This document shows, one piece after another, positions 33,496 to 43,700 of a DNA stretch of 64,000 nt (its first letter is position 1; each line of letters starts with the position of its first letter). The DNA comes from Phenylobacterium sp. (lineage in GTDB: Bacteria; Pseudomonadota; Alphaproteobacteria; Caulobacterales; Caulobacteraceae): NCBI RefSeq assembly GCF_004297125.1, contig NZ_SCVD01000019.1:310001-374000 (forward strand). The letters run 5' to 3'. The notes under the pieces were generated by a model that saw nothing but the letters and a program-made list of their open reading frames with translations, was not told where the DNA came from and searched no databases. The translations under genes and the position numbers were made by a program.

Positions 33496-34071
33496 TCAGG
33501 CCTGGACCGGATCGCGGCCCGCGGCCTGCTCCGCGGCGATGTAGGCGGCGTACCAGCGAGGCCAGTCGGGATCGGTCGCTCCGGTGCGCGCTTCGTCGAG
33601 GTGGTGGGCCGCGGCGGCGCGTTGCAGCGCGGTCGCCAGGTCGTCGGCGCTCGCGAAGCTGATCGCGTTCGGCGTTTGGGATGGCGCGGGCGCCACGGCT
33701 TCCAGCTTCCAGTCCGCCGGCGTCTCGTCGTGGGCCGCGAGTTCGAAATGCACTGGGTGGAAGACAATGTGCCCGGCGATCAACGCGAACGGCGCGGGCG
33801 GGTCTTCGAACGACCAGGCGGCGTTCTCGACGACCGTCGCGTCCCGATAGATCGTGAAATGGGTGGAAACGCCCTTCGTCGGGGACAGGGCGTTGAGGCC
33901 GGTCCGCGCCAGGATCGTCATCTCCACGTCCTTGCGAGGGAAGTAGAGCGTCGGCTGTTCCCCGGCTTCCCGCACCAGCAGGGCCTGGTCGCTGTCGGCG
34001 ACGTCGTGTCCCCCGAACAGCACGCGGATCCGACGGGGATCCAGGGTGATCTCAGGTCGTCCGGATGTCAT
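33496..34071 (-). CDS. DUF427-domain protein with C-terminal extension
   Basis: 191 residues from ATG 34071, chosen for AAGGAGG six bases upstream. DUF427 core: RIRVLFGGHDVADSDQALLVREAGEQPTLYFPRKDVEM, THFTIYRDA and ENAAWSFEDPP (about 10-115), a beta-tent fold of unknown activity. The last 70 residues (ISFASADDLATALQRAAA, then DPDWPRWYAAYIAAEQA) are helical and additional to the domain. A GGGTCTAGGG element lies about 80 bp upstream. Confidence 0.87.
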   Translation of the reverse strand: MTSGRPEITLDPRRIRVLFGGHDVADSDQALLVREAGEQPTLYFPRKDVEMTILARTGLNALSPTKGVSTHFTIYRDATVVENAAWSFEDPPAPFALIAGHIVFHPVHFELAAHDETPADWKLEAVAPAPSQTPNAISFASADDLATALQRAAAAHHLDEARTGATDPDWPRWYAAYIAAEQAAGRDPVQA

Positions 34072-34151
34072 TTTGTCCTCCTTCGGCCGCAACGGTGGGC
34101 GATCGACCGCGGTGATGATCCGGGAAGGGCCGGACGAGGGGTACTACGCCT

Positions 34152-34161
34152 GGGTCTAGGG
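34152..34161 (+). promoter_or_regulatory. CTAGGG element, copy 1
   Basis: GGGTCTAGGG, about 80 bp upstream of the DUF427 gene. The identical ten bases recur at 37198-37207 on the other strand. CTACGC/GCGTAG arms flank it. Confidence 0.4.
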
Positions 34162-34206
34162 TTGCGTAGCCCAAGGGCGGGGGCCGTTGCGGGGTCGCCA
34201 GACGCC

Positions 34207-34977
34207 TCATCTCCATCCGAACGGCCTGGCTGCGGCGGGCAAGGTGAGGGTCACGGTCGTGCCGAGGCCGGGCTGGCTCCGGGCCGTCACGCCGCCGCCG
34301 ACTTCGTGCGTGAAACGCCGCACCATCGCGAGCCCCAGGCCGCTGCCCCGGCCGCTGTCCTTGGTGGTGAAGAACGCCTCGAACGCCCGGGACAGCGTCT
34401 TCGCGTCCATGCCTGCGCCGGTGTCCGTGACGCTGATGACCACGTCACCATGCTGCCCGGCCTCGCTCGAGGCCATCGCGTCGATGGTCAGGACGCCGCC
34501 TGCCGGCATGGCGTCGCGCGCATTGAGGACAAGGTTGAGGAGGGCGTTCTCGAACTGGCGTCGGCTGCACGAGACCCGGGGGCAGAACGGTGACACCCGC
34601 AGGTCGAACCGGATCGACCCCGCCGTGATCCAGCGCAGCAGCCGCTCAAGGCCGGCGAGGCAAAGGGCGACATCCAGGTCCTCCACCTCGCAATCGCCCG
34701 CGCGCCCGAACCCCGCGATCAATCCGATCAGGGCGGTGGCGCGTTCCAGCGACTGAACGGCGCTGGCCACGACGGGCTCCAGGCCCTCGGCCGCCCGGAC
34801 CCCCGGGTGCCGGTTGAGGATGCTCATCGCGCTGGACAGGACCTGGATCATGTTTCCGAGGTCGTGGACGATGCCGGCGGTCATCAGGCCCAGGGCCTCG
34901 AGCCGGAGGGTGTCACGTCCCGCACGGAAGGGGTCCGTGGGGATCTCGACGTCCTCCGTTCTGAACTCGGCGTGCAT
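34207..34977 (-). CDS. Soluble sensor histidine kinase
   Basis: 256 residues, no membrane helix and no obvious sensor domain. DHp starts at about 26 with H38 (MTAGIVHDLGNMIQVLSS), an HPK4-like H-box (HDLGN); ATPase N box LVLNARDAMPAGG, G1 VTDTGAGM, G2 GRGSGLGLAMVRRF. Nearest in type to NtrB-like kinases lacking the PAS domain. No cognate regulator is adjacent; the three regulators at 44.6-46.3 kb are the nearest candidates. The short N-terminus could bind a partner sensor. Confidence 0.9.
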   Translation of the reverse strand: MHAEFRTEDVEIPTDPFRAGRDTLRLEALGLMTAGIVHDLGNMIQVLSSAMSILNRHPGVRAAEGLEPVVASAVQSLERATALIGLIAGFGRAGDCEVEDLDVALCLAGLERLLRWITAGSIRFDLRVSPFCPRVSCSRRQFENALLNLVLNARDAMPAGGVLTIDAMASSEAGQHGDVVISVTDTGAGMDAKTLSRAFEAFFTTKDSGRGSGLGLAMVRRFTHEVGGGVTARSQPGLGTTVTLTLPAAARPFGWR

Positions 34978-35127
34978 GAGGCGGACTCCTGAGCGGGGTG
35001 TTCAGCGTCCCGTTCGGCGAGCGCGGCGGCCTCGCAAGCGGGGAAGCCCGGGGAGAAGGACGGCGGTCCGGAGACGCGCCGTCCTCTGGCGTTGGCCTTG
35101 CGCGGCCGGGGCCGGCGACGCGGCCCT

Positions 35128-36114
35128 CTAGCTGCGGATGAAGGCCAGCAGATCTTGGTTGATGATGTCCGCGTGCGTGGTCGCCATGCCATGGGGCAGG
35201 CCGGGATAGACCTTCAGCTTGCCCTTCTTCAGCAGCTTGATGCCGATGAGCGCCGCGTCGGCGACGGGCACGATCTGGTCGTCTTCGCCGTGCATCAGGA
35301 ACACTGGCACGTCGATCGCCTTCAGGTCGTCCGTGAAGTCGGTCTCCGAGAAGGCCTTGATGCAGTCGTAGTGGGCCTTGGCGCCGCCCATCATCCCCTG
35401 GCGCCACCAGTTGTCGACGACCGCCGGGATCGCCTTCGCGCCGGGACGGTTGAAACCGTAGAAGGGGCCGGAGGCGATCTCGTAGTAGTTCAGCGCGCGA
35501 TTGGCCGCGAGGCCGGCCCGGAAGCCGTCGAACACCGCGAGGGGCAGGCCGCCGGGGTTCTTGTCCGTCTTGACCATGATCGGCGGCACGGCGCCGATCA
35601 TGACGAGCTTGGCCACCCGGCCAGGCTTCGCCCGCGCGACATAGTGGGCGGCCTCGCCGCCGCCGGTGGAATGGCCGACATGGATGGCGTTCTTCAGGTC
35701 GAGGTGATCGACGAGCGTGATCAGGTCGGCGGCGTAGGTGTCCATGTCATTGCCGGTGTCGGTCTGGGTCGAGCGGCCATGCCCGCGCCGATCGTGCGCG
35801 ATGACCCGGTAGCCCTGGCCCAGGAAGAACAGCATCTGGTTGTCCCAGTCGTCGGCGCTCAAGGGCCAGCCGTGGTGGAACACGATGGGCTGAGCGCCGG
35901 ATGGGCCCCAGTCCTTGTAGAAGATCTGCGTCCCATCCGCCGTGGTGACGAAGTTGCTTCCGGGGGTCCCGGAGGCGACTTGCGCCGGCCTCCGCGCGGG
36001 CGCGGCGGTGGCGGTCGAGGAGGCCATGTCAGCCGCCGCTGCGCCGGCCGCCGCGAGGCCCAGGCCGGCGGCCATCATTCCGCGCCGGGATGTTTGAGTC
36101 TGCGAAGTTCTCAT
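35128..36114 (-). CDS. Tat-exported alpha/beta hydrolase (non-haem chloroperoxidase type)
   Basis: 328 residues from ATG 36114 (GAGGTG upstream). Twin-arginine signal [17 protein letters not shown] (residues 8-24). The mature enzyme has [12 protein letters not shown] (79-90, oxyanion), GHGRS, nucleophile S149 in VGHSTGGGE, acid Asp in HGEDDQIVP and base His in [12 protein letters not shown]. It closely follows cofactor-free haloperoxidase/esterase proteins, which act by perhydrolysis. The export signal is unusual for this group. No neighbour suggests the substrate. Confidence 0.9.
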   Translation of the reverse strand: MRTSQTQTSRRGMMAAGLGLAAAGAAAADMASSTATAAPARRPAQVASGTPGSNFVTTADGTQIFYKDWGPSGAQPIVFHHGWPLSADDWDNQMLFFLGQGYRVIAHDRRGHGRSTQTDTGNDMDTYAADLITLVDHLDLKNAIHVGHSTGGGEAAHYVARAKPGRVAKLVMIGAVPPIMVKTDKNPGGLPLAVFDGFRAGLAANRALNYYEIASGPFYGFNRPGAKAIPAVVDNWWRQGMMGGAKAHYDCIKAFSETDFTDDLKAIDVPVFLMHGEDDQIVPVADAALIGIKLLKKGKLKVYPGLPHGMATTHADIINQDLLAFIRS

Positions 36115-36479
36115 TGTGGATTCACCTCTCTGTGGCTTCATGAGCGACTGCCGGAAGCCTGGCCCGAGGCTACGAAGTCGCTCGACCCCCGGCGATCCGG
36201 CCTCGGGGACACCCGGACCTATCCCTTGGTCCGAGGTTGCTCGCCGGAAGGTTGGGCCGAGGGCCGGCAAGGCGCTGGGCATGGCTTGATCTCACCGGCC
36301 GGGGCGAGGCGCTCCGCGGCCGAACGCTTCCTTGCGCAGCCGCCGCACTCCAGAGGAGACACGTGCGCGTGGCGAAGGCGGCGGCAGGGGCGTGGTAGAG
36401 GGCTGTCAGGCGTGGGTCGGCCCTGGGACAGCCGGCTGAACGCACCGATGGTTTCCCGGCTGGCGGCTTGGACGCACGC
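36115..36479. other. Intergenic region, 365 bp
   Basis: Leader of the Tat hydrolase gene. It holds CTTCGTAGCCTCGGGC (minus strand, near 36160-36175) and ACCAAGGGATAGGTCC (minus, near 36225-36242). A similar ACCAAGGGCGTAGGCG lies upstream of the AhpD-like gene near 39585-39605. No gene is supported; the open frames seen are antisense or arginine-rich shadows. Confidence 0.5.
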
Positions 36480-37139
36480 CTATTCCTCGTAGGGACCGCC
36501 AAGCACTTGGTCGACCCAGGATGGCGGAGCGTAGCCGTCGACATAGCGTAGGCCAAAGTCGCGGACGAGATTGTCGTAGGTGGCCTCCGGCCGCGTCTCC
36601 GCCTCATGGCGCATGCAGCCGATGAACTGGCGCTTCATGTCCAGGCGGGGCAGGGCGGATACGATCGCCGCGATCTCCGTCGGGTCGAGGGCCGCGAAGT
36701 CCGGCCCCCCGAAGTCCAGGGTGATGCCGCGCCCGCAGATCGCCACCTCGAGCTCTTTCAGGAAGCCGATCGAGGGGGTCGCGTGCAGCGCGATGCTGTC
36801 CCAGACCAGCTGGGCGCGGCGGTCGTCGAAGCCGAGGTCCCGGACGAAGGCCCGCGCGGCCTCGGCGCCATTCACCTCGAAGCGGTGGGGCCCGGGCGCA
36901 TGCGGCGTCAGCCCGAGATCGTGGAGCAGTGTCGAGACGGCGACCACCTCGGCGTCGTGCGCCTGGCCGCGCCGGGCCGCGAGCTTCACCGAGAACACCC
37001 AGGAACGGGCGACGTGATTGAAGAGGAAGGGCTCGAGTCGCTCTCGCACGTGGTCGAACGCCCGGACGATCACCGGACTTTGCGGAAGGTCGCCGAGGAC
37101 CGCGGTCAGGTCGGACAAGGACAGGTTCGGAACGGGCAT
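36480..37139 (-). CDS. HD-domain protein (cyanamide hydratase-like)
   Basis: 219 residues. HVARSWVFSVKLAAR (about 42-56) and HDAEVVAVSTLLHDLGL (about 61-77) form the HD metal site; IALHATPSIGFLKELEVAICGRGITLDF (about 117-144) matches the cyanamide hydratase/phosphohydrolase subgroup. Cytoplasmic. It may hydrolyse a nitrile-like or phosphate compound. A GGGTCTAGGG element lies about 60 bp upstream. Confidence 0.85.
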   Translation of the reverse strand: MPVPNLSLSDLTAVLGDLPQSPVIVRAFDHVRERLEPFLFNHVARSWVFSVKLAARRGQAHDAEVVAVSTLLHDLGLTPHAPGPHRFEVNGAEAARAFVRDLGFDDRRAQLVWDSIALHATPSIGFLKELEVAICGRGITLDFGGPDFAALDPTEIAAIVSALPRLDMKRQFIGCMRHEAETRPEATYDNLVRDFGLRYVDGYAPPSWVDQVLGGPYEE

Positions 37140-37197
37140 CTGGATCTCCGCTTCCGCAGGCGCGCCGCGTGCAATTGGCGTTGGCGCCTCGCGGCCT

Positions 37198-37207
37198 CCC
37201 TAGACCC
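37198..37207 (-). promoter_or_regulatory. CTAGGG element, copy 2
   Basis: GGGTCTAGGG on the minus strand, upstream of the HD-domain gene; identical to copy 1. Confidence 0.4.
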
Positions 37208-37436
37208 TGGATGAGGACGTCGGTCGCGGCGACCTGGCGCGCGGCGCAGGCCGATCCGTCCGAAGGTCGCGGCGAACTCCACCCTTCGGCCAGTCGGTGC
37301 GCGTCCAGGCTGACGTGCGTCATCCTCAGAGCCGCGCGCGTCGGTCGATCGTCCGGCCATCGGCGAGGTCGGGCTGCCCCAGGGGCGAGGCCAACCCCGA
37401 CCGTCGTCCAGCCGGCGTCTGGCCCCTGGCGCCCGC

Positions 37437-37446
37437 ATCTAGGGGC
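37437..37446 (+). promoter_or_regulatory. CTAGGG element, copy 3
   Basis: CATCTAGGGG, about 85 bp before the SDR start at 37530. Confidence 0.35.
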
Positions 37447-37529
37447 GGGTCGCCGATGGATCACCCCGCAGCGCTCACGCCGCGGTCCGTGACTCCGCTC
37501 AGTCGGCAGCGATCCAGGAGAACATCATC

Positions 37530-38276
37530 ATGAGACTATCGGACAAGGTCGCCGTGATCACCGGCGGGAACAGCGGCATTGGGTTCGCAACGGCGCGGGC
37601 CTTCGTCGCCGAGGGCGCCCAGGTGGTGTTGGTCGGCCGTCGCGCAGACGCCGTCGAAACGGCCGTCGCCGCGCTCGGCAGGCAGGCGACCGGCGTCGTG
37701 GGCGATGTCGCCAGTCTCGGGATTCACGATGCGGTGGCGGCCTACGTGGCGGAACGCTTCGGCGCCGCCGACATCTACGTCGCGAACGCCGGAACGATCC
37801 GGATCCAGCACAGCCTCGATGTGAGCCCCGACGATTACGACGGTCAGTTCCTGGCTAATGCCAGGGGCACGTTCTTCGGGGTGCAGAAGATCATCCCTTT
37901 GCTCCGGAACGGCGGCACGATCCTGCTCACCAGTTCGATTGCGTCGCGCAAGGTCCTGGACGGTCACGCCGTCTACGCCGGCAGCAAGGCGGCGATCGAG
38001 GCCTTCGCCCGCAACTGGGCGCTTGAGCTGAAGGATCGGCGCATCCGGGTCAACGTGCTCAGCCCGGGCCCGACGGACACGCCGATCATTGGCAAGCTTG
38101 GCGTCGGTGGTGACGCGCGCCCCGCCTTCGAGGCCGAGATCGCGCGTGCGATCCCGTTCGGCCGGCTCGCCGACGCCGATGAACTCGCCCGGGCGGCGGT
38201 CTTCCTGGCCTCGGACGACAGCGCGTTCGTCACCGGCATCAACCTCGCCGTGGATGGTGGCGCGACGCTGGCCTGA
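37530..38276 (+). CDS. SDR-family oxidoreductase
   Basis: 248 residues. TGGNSGIGFATA (11-22) cofactor loop, VGRR indicating an NADP preference, NAG (about 87-89), S in LLTSSIASRK, then VYAGSKAAIE as Tyr-x3-Lys, and the end NLAVDGGATLA. A normal active enzyme by sequence. It stands alone with an AGGAG ribosome site. Confidence 0.92.
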   Translation: MRLSDKVAVITGGNSGIGFATARAFVAEGAQVVLVGRRADAVETAVAALGRQATGVVGDVASLGIHDAVAAYVAERFGAADIYVANAGTIRIQHSLDVSPDDYDGQFLANARGTFFGVQKIIPLLRNGGTILLTSSIASRKVLDGHAVYAGSKAAIEAFARNWALELKDRRIRVNVLSPGPTDTPIIGKLGVGGDARPAFEAEIARAIPFGRLADADELARAAVFLASDDSAFVTGINLAVDGGATLA

Positions 38277-38493
38277 CGATCGCGAGCCTCGGCTGCGAGA
38301 GTTCGGTGAAGCCTTCTGGCCGGTGTTCCTGACCGGTCGGAAGGCCTTTGCCGTTCCTCCTTCACACTCGCGCGACAAGGCCGGGCCGCCGCGAGCCCAA
38401 CTCGCCGCGTCAATGCGCGTCAGGGTCGGAGGTCAGGCGGCAGGGCGCCAGATCACCATCCCGCGCCGTAGCCGGACGGTAATTTCCTGCGCC

Positions 38494-38895
38494 TCAGGCG
38501 CGACGATCCTGGCCCCACGACCACAAGGCCAGAAAGCCGGTCAGGATGGCCGGAAGGCTCACCGCCGCAAAGTCACGCAGGAGGGCGGACGGCGCGCAGA
38601 TGCCGACGGCGACCTCCCAGAGGTGGAAGAACGCGTGGCCGCCCAGCCAGGTAGCCGTCGCGGACCAAAGGAGCGTGCGGACCGCCGGTCGCACGACGCC
38701 GGTCAGAAGTCCGAGGCCGACCAGCACGAAGATCAGGCCGATATCGCGGATGAAGTGCTGGTTGAACGGGCCGGTCGTGGTGACGCCGGGCACTGCCGCG
38801 TACCAGCCGTCCGGCGAGACGAGCATGAACACGCCGTTGGCGCCGGCGCCGAAGGCGAGCAGCAGGGCGAGGCCGAGGCAGGTGGACTTCAGCAT
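38494..38895 (-). CDS. Small integral membrane protein
   Basis: 133 residues from ATG 38895. Four helices: STCLGLALLLAFGAGANGVFML, IGLIFVLVGLGLLTGVV, LLWSATATWLGGHAFFHLWE and AVSLPAILTGFLALWSW. NQHFIRDIG and GHAFFHLWEV contain conserved-looking His residues. The same layout occurs in short proteobacterial membrane proteins without assigned function. It precedes nothing obvious. Confidence 0.75.
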   Translation of the reverse strand: MLKSTCLGLALLLAFGAGANGVFMLVSPDGWYAAVPGVTTTGPFNQHFIRDIGLIFVLVGLGLLTGVVRPAVRTLLWSATATWLGGHAFFHLWEVAVGICAPSALLRDFAAVSLPAILTGFLALWSWGQDRRA

Positions 38896-39044
38896 GGCGG
38901 CGTCCTTCGGATGGGGGTGACGTGAGTTGACCGAAGACGCCTCTCGCGGGTTGGGGGAGAAGGCGAGAGGACGTCTTCGCCGTTCCCGGCCCTGGAATGG
39001 GGCCACTGATCGGTTCGGGGAGGGGACCGATCGAGAACGGGTCG

Positions 39045-39503
39045 TCAGGCGGCCTTGGCCGCCTCGACGGGGTGGGCGACGCGCGAGGCGATCTGCACGC
39101 GATTCCAGCTGTTGATCTGGCCGATCAGGATGGTCAGCGAGACGATCTCAATCTCGCTGAACTGGCTCTCCACCAGCTCGTAGTCGGCGTCCGGAGCGTG
39201 GGTCTTGGCGATGCGCGTCAGGGACTCCGTCCATGCCAGGGCCGCGCGTTCGCGGTCGCTGAACAGCGAGGATTCCCGCCAGCCATCCAGCATGATCATG
39301 CGCAGCTCGGTTTCGCCGTGCGCCCTGGCGTCGGCGACGTGCATGTGAAGGCAGAACGAGCAGCCGTTGATCTGGGACGCCCGCAGACGCACGAGTTCGG
39401 CGAGGCCGTGCTCCAGACCGCTCTCGGCCAGAGCGGCCTCGACGCCCATCAGGGCTTTCGTCAGGGTCGGCGCAACTTTGAAGGCGTTGAAGCGGGGGAT
39501 CAT
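39045..39503 (-). CDS. AhpD-like alkylhydroperoxidase (CMD family)
   Basis: 152 residues from ATG 39503. RASQINGCSFCLHMHVADARAHGE has the redox pair C48-x2-C51 and H55, the AhpD active site. RLRMIMLDGWRESSLFSDRERAALAWTESLT continues the family pattern. Unlike the two CMD proteins at 4065 and 20249, it has the full CxxC and should be a peroxidase. It probably handles organic peroxides with a thiol donor. Confidence 0.9.
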   Translation of the reverse strand: MIPRFNAFKVAPTLTKALMGVEAALAESGLEHGLAELVRLRASQINGCSFCLHMHVADARAHGETELRMIMLDGWRESSLFSDRERAALAWTESLTRIAKTHAPDADYELVESQFSEIEIVSLTILIGQINSWNRVQIASRVAHPVEAAKAA

Positions 39504-39820
39504 GGGCAGGGCCTCTCGACGCGTTGCTGATGACTTGACGATGCCGGACACGAGGCGATGACCGGCACTGTCTGTGGGTCCTGAGCGCCTACGCCCTTGG
39601 TCGGGCCCGCCCACGCCCGACGGCGAGGGTGAGCGGGATGATTGCCGGATCAGCGCGGCCCACCTCGTCGGGCGGGCCTCCCCAGACCCTACCCGGGGCC
39701 AGGCGGTTTGGCGCCCTTGGGCCGCCGGCGCCTGTCGCGCCCTAGCCTTTCGGTCGATACGCGCCGAACCCGGCTCCGCCTAGCGTCTCCCGACCCCAAG
39801 GCCTCACCAGGAGAAGCAGC
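39504..39820. other. Divergent intergenic region, 317 bp
   Basis: Separates the AhpD-like gene from an NmrA-like gene. It holds ACCAAGGGCGTAGG (minus, about 39588-39602) and CCCTAGCCT at 39740-39748. No gene seen. Confidence 0.5.
39740..39748. promoter_or_regulatory. CTAGGG element, copy 4 (as CCCTAGCCT)
   Basis: CCCTAGCCT, reverse complement AGGCTAGGG, 73 bp before the NmrA-like start. The identical nine bases recur at 40663-40671 and, on the minus strand, at 47835-47843. Confidence 0.4.
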
Positions 39821-40576
39821 ATGAAGATCGTCGTGATCGGCGGAACCGGGCGCATCGGCTCGCGCCTCGTCGCCCGCCTGAAGGGGCTGGGCCACGAGGC
39901 CATCCCCGCGGCGCCGGAGACCGGCGTCAACACCCTGACCGGCGAGGGCCTGGCTGAGGCTCTTGCAGGGGCGCAGGTCGTGGTGGACCTGGCGAATTCT
40001 CCCTCCTTCGCGGACGACGCGGCGATGGCGTTCTTCCAGACCGCGGGCCGCAACCTGCTCGCCGCGGAGGAGGCTGCTGGCGTGAAGCATCACGTCGCGC
40101 TGTCGATCGTCGGCGCCGACCGGCTGCCCGCCAGCGGCTATCTGCGCGCCAAGGTGGCGCAGGAGGACCTGATCAAGGCAAGCCCAGTCCCCTACAGCCT
40201 GATCCGCTCGACGCAGTTCCTGCCGTTCATCGGAGGGATCATCGACTCGGCGGTGGTCGATGGCCAGGTCCGCCTGTCGCCCGCCCTGATGCAACCCATC
40301 CACCCGGACGACGTGGTGGCCGAACTCGTCGCCGTAGCGCCGGGCGAGCCCCTCAACCGGACGATCGAGATCGGCGGACCCGAGGCCCTCCCGATCACCG
40401 CCTTCGCGGAGGCCTACCTGAGCGCCAAGTCCGACACCCGGCGCGTGATCGCCGATCCGGCGGCGCCCTATTTCGGGGCCGTGCTGGAAGAGCGCTCTCT
40501 GATCCCGGGACCGGGCGCCCGCCTGGGAACCATCACGCTGGCCGACTGGCTGCGCGAGTCGATCCCGGCGGACTGA
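39821..40576 (+). CDS. NmrA-like NAD(P)-binding protein
   Basis: 251 residues. MKIVVIGGTGRIGSRL is the GxxGxxG Rossmann loop. The remainder matches atypical SDRs (VKHHVALSIVGADRLPASGYLRAKVAQEDLIKAS, then YSLIRSTQF), where Tyr-x3-Lys is replaced by a SGYLRAK context. A close paralogue is at 50920. It is a nitrogen-metabolite or quinone sensor, or a reductase; cannot be decided. Confidence 0.9.
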   Translation: MKIVVIGGTGRIGSRLVARLKGLGHEAIPAAPETGVNTLTGEGLAEALAGAQVVVDLANSPSFADDAAMAFFQTAGRNLLAAEEAAGVKHHVALSIVGADRLPASGYLRAKVAQEDLIKASPVPYSLIRSTQFLPFIGGIIDSAVVDGQVRLSPALMQPIHPDDVVAELVAVAPGEPLNRTIEIGGPEALPITAFAEAYLSAKSDTRRVIADPAAPYFGAVLEERSLIPGPGARLGTITLADWLRESIPAD

Positions 40577-40662
40577 CCCGCCTCTGATCGACGTCGTATC
40601 GCCGTTGCCGCCACCCGCGGTCGATCGATGGGTTTCCATAGGATGCCCGAGGCCGCGCGTCG

Positions 40663-40671
40663 CCCTAGCCT
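40663..40671. promoter_or_regulatory. CTAGGG element, copy 5 (as CCCTAGCCT)
   Basis: Same nine bases as copy 4; 92 bp before the preferred start of the PAS kinase. Confidence 0.4.
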
Positions 40672-40762
40672 CGTCGGAATGGGAAACGCCTCACCAGAAG
40701 GAGTGCTAGGCTGGCGCCAGGGCCGCGAACCCGGGACGCGCCCTCTGGGGGAGGGCTCGCAG

Positions 40763-43700
40763 ATGTTGTCCGATGAAGCAGGCGAGGTCGCGCCGGAGGC
40801 GGCGCGCGCGGCGCGGGTCGTGGAAGACGTGGTCGGCAACGCCTGGGCGACGGATGTCGCGGGCCAATTCATCTATGTGACGGAGGGCCAGCTGGCCCTG
40901 CTCGGCATCGCGTTAGAGGACCTGAACGCCGGATCCGACGATCCCGCGGCCGGCTGGAAGCACCTTGTGCATCCGGACGACTTCGCGCCGGCCGCAGCCG
41001 CATGGCGGGCGAGTCTGGAGACCGGGGTGGCCTATGACGTGACCCATCGCCTGCGCGCCGCCGGCGGGGTCTACCGGTGGGGACGTTGCTCGGGCCGTCC
41101 GCTGCGGGACGCGGAAGGGCGCATCCTCGGGTGGTACGGCACGGTCCTGGATCGTGACTCCCTGCCGATCGGACGGGAGCCGGTGACCGTCGAGGCCGAG
41201 GCCGGAGCCGCGCGCCCACCATCGGCCTTCGAGATCGTCCATCCTGAGGATCGCCCGGCCGCCATCGACGGCGTCACCCACGCGTTCTGGACCGGGCTGC
41301 CGCGACCGATCCCGCTCCGGTTGCAGCAGCCCGACGGGGATTATCGATGGGAGAGCGCCACGGTCGTCCCGCCGCAATACGGACTCGATGGCCGGCTGAC
41401 CTGGCTGGGCGAGCACGTCGACCTGGAGGCGCCGCCGCCCGCGCCACAGCCTGCCGCCGCGCGGGCCCTGACCACGTCACCGGACACCGAGGCCGAAGCG
41501 GCGCGGGCGGTCGCGGTCATCGAGACCCTGTTCGGCAATGCGTGGACGATCGATCCCGACGGGAAGCTGACCTATCTCACGTCCGCATCGCGCAGCAATC
41601 TGGAGCAGACGATCGAGGCGCTCAACGCGGCCGTCGACGCCGGCGACACGTCCTGGAAGCCGCACGCCCACCCGGATGATTACGAGGGCCTGGCTGCGGC
41701 CTGGCGGCATTGCCTCAGATCCGGCGACAACTTTTACTACGAGCACCGCGTGAAGCTGGTGTCGGGCTATGCCTGGAACCGGAGCGTCGCCTATCCCATC
41801 CGCGACGGGCAGGGGCGGATCACCGGCTGGTATGGGACGTCCATCACGACCGATGTCTACAAGCGCAACGAGGAAGCACTGCGCGAACGCGAACGGCAGC
41901 TCCAGCAGCTGGTCGACGCCGTTCCTGCGCTGATCTGGAGCACGGCGCCGGACGGGACCTTGGCCTCTATCAACAAGCGGCTGGCGGACACGGTCGGGGT
42001 GAATCTGGAAGACCTCTTCGCGCCGGATGGCTCGCGCTCGCTCGTCGACATCCATCCCGAGGACATGCCCGAGGTCGAGACTGCGCTCAGCCACGCCTTC
42101 GCGACGGGCGAGGCTTTTCGCATGACCTACCGCCAACGCCGCGCCGATGGCGGATTCCGCTGGACCGAGGGGCGCGCCGAACCCCTGCGAAGCGACGCCG
42201 GGGAGATCGTCCATTGGTACGGGGTATGCGTGGACGTCCATGACCGGGTCGTCGCCCAGGAGGCGTTGGAGGCCCGCGAGCGCGAACAGATGCGCCTCTA
42301 CAGCGACATCGCGGAACGCGAGACCAGGATCCGGCGGCTTGTCGATTCAGACATCATTGGGATCGTCATCTGGGACCTAGACGGGACGCTGATCGACGCC
42401 AACGACGCCTTCCTGAACATGGTCCAGTACGACCGGAAGGACGTGGAAGCCGGCATCCGCTGGTTCGACATGACACCGCCGGACTGGCAGGCGGTCCATG
42501 CGCAGGAGGAAGCCGAGGAACTCGCGGCGACCGGCAAGATGCAGGCGCGGGAAAAGGAGTACTTCAGGAAGGACGGCACGCGGGTGCCCGTCCTGATCGG
42601 GGCCGCTTGTTTCGAGGGGCAATCCCGGCAGGGGGTGGCCTACATTCTCGACCTGACGGAATCCAAGCGCGCGGAGGCGGCCGTCCGCGACCGCGAGCGC
42701 GAACTCTCGCAACTCGTCGACCTGGTGCCGAGCCATGTCTGGCGGCTGACGCGGGAGGGCGAGCCGACCTTCTTCAACAGGCGGATGACCGACTATCTCG
42801 GGGGCGACGCCGATGATCCCGGCATCCTCTTGTCGAGGGGGCTGGAGGGCATGATCGCGGCCGTCCACCCCGATGACGCATTCGCGTTCCGACGGGTTCT
42901 CGGCGACAGCCTGGCGACCGGCGCCCCGTTTGCGATGCGCTACCGGCTGCGACGCGCCGATGGGGTCTGGCACTGGATGTCGAGCCGCGCCGAACCCCTA
43001 CGTGACCCCGCCGGGCGCATCCTCCAGTGGTATGGAGTCTGCCACGATATCGACGATCAGGTGCGGGCCGAGGCGGCGCTCCAGCTCCGCGAGCAGGAGT
43101 TGAAGCGCCTGGTCGACACGGTCCCGGCGATGATCTGGTGCACGACGCCGGAGGGGCGCCCCTCCTACTTCAACCGTCGGATGACCGACGTCGTCGGCGT
43201 CAGCGTGGCGGACCTGATCACGCCCGACGGATCGCGGTCGCTGGCGGATATCCACCCCGATCATCGGGCGGAGGTGGACGAGGCCTTGGACCGCGCGTTC
43301 GCGACAGGTGCGCCCCTCACCATGACGTTTCGCCAGCGTCGATCCGACGGATCCTACCGTTGGACCGAGGCGCGGGCCGAGCCGCTTCGCGACGACACGG
43401 GAGAGATCCGGCAATGGTACGGCGTCTGCGTCGATATCGACGATCGGATGTCCGCAAACGAGACGCTGCGCGAGCGGGAGAAGTTCCTGTGGCACCTGGT
43501 CGAGACCCTGCCGGCGATGGTCGACTGCGCCGCGCCGGACGGCGAGCCGATCTACCGCAGCCAGCAACTTCGCGAATTCCTGGGCTATGACCTTGAGAGC
43601 CTCGAAGACGGGCCCCGCTCTCGCCTGGCCCAGACCCTGGACGCGGGCGTCCACCCCGACGACCTCGCGTCCGTCAAACGCGACTACGCCCACAGTCTGG

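Larger units (their letters stand above)
37140..37529. other. Divergent intergenic region, 390 bp
   Basis: Lies between the HD gene and an SDR gene. Contains two CTAGGG elements, at 37198-37207 (minus) and 37439-37446 (plus), each 60-90 bp before one of the two genes. No reading frame in it looks like a protein. Confidence 0.5.

Noticed and set aside
36170..36607. 145-codon minus frame upstream of the Tat hydrolase
   Set aside because: Arg/Pro/Ser-rich, overlaps the HD gene and the hydrolase leader; no ribosome site or domain.
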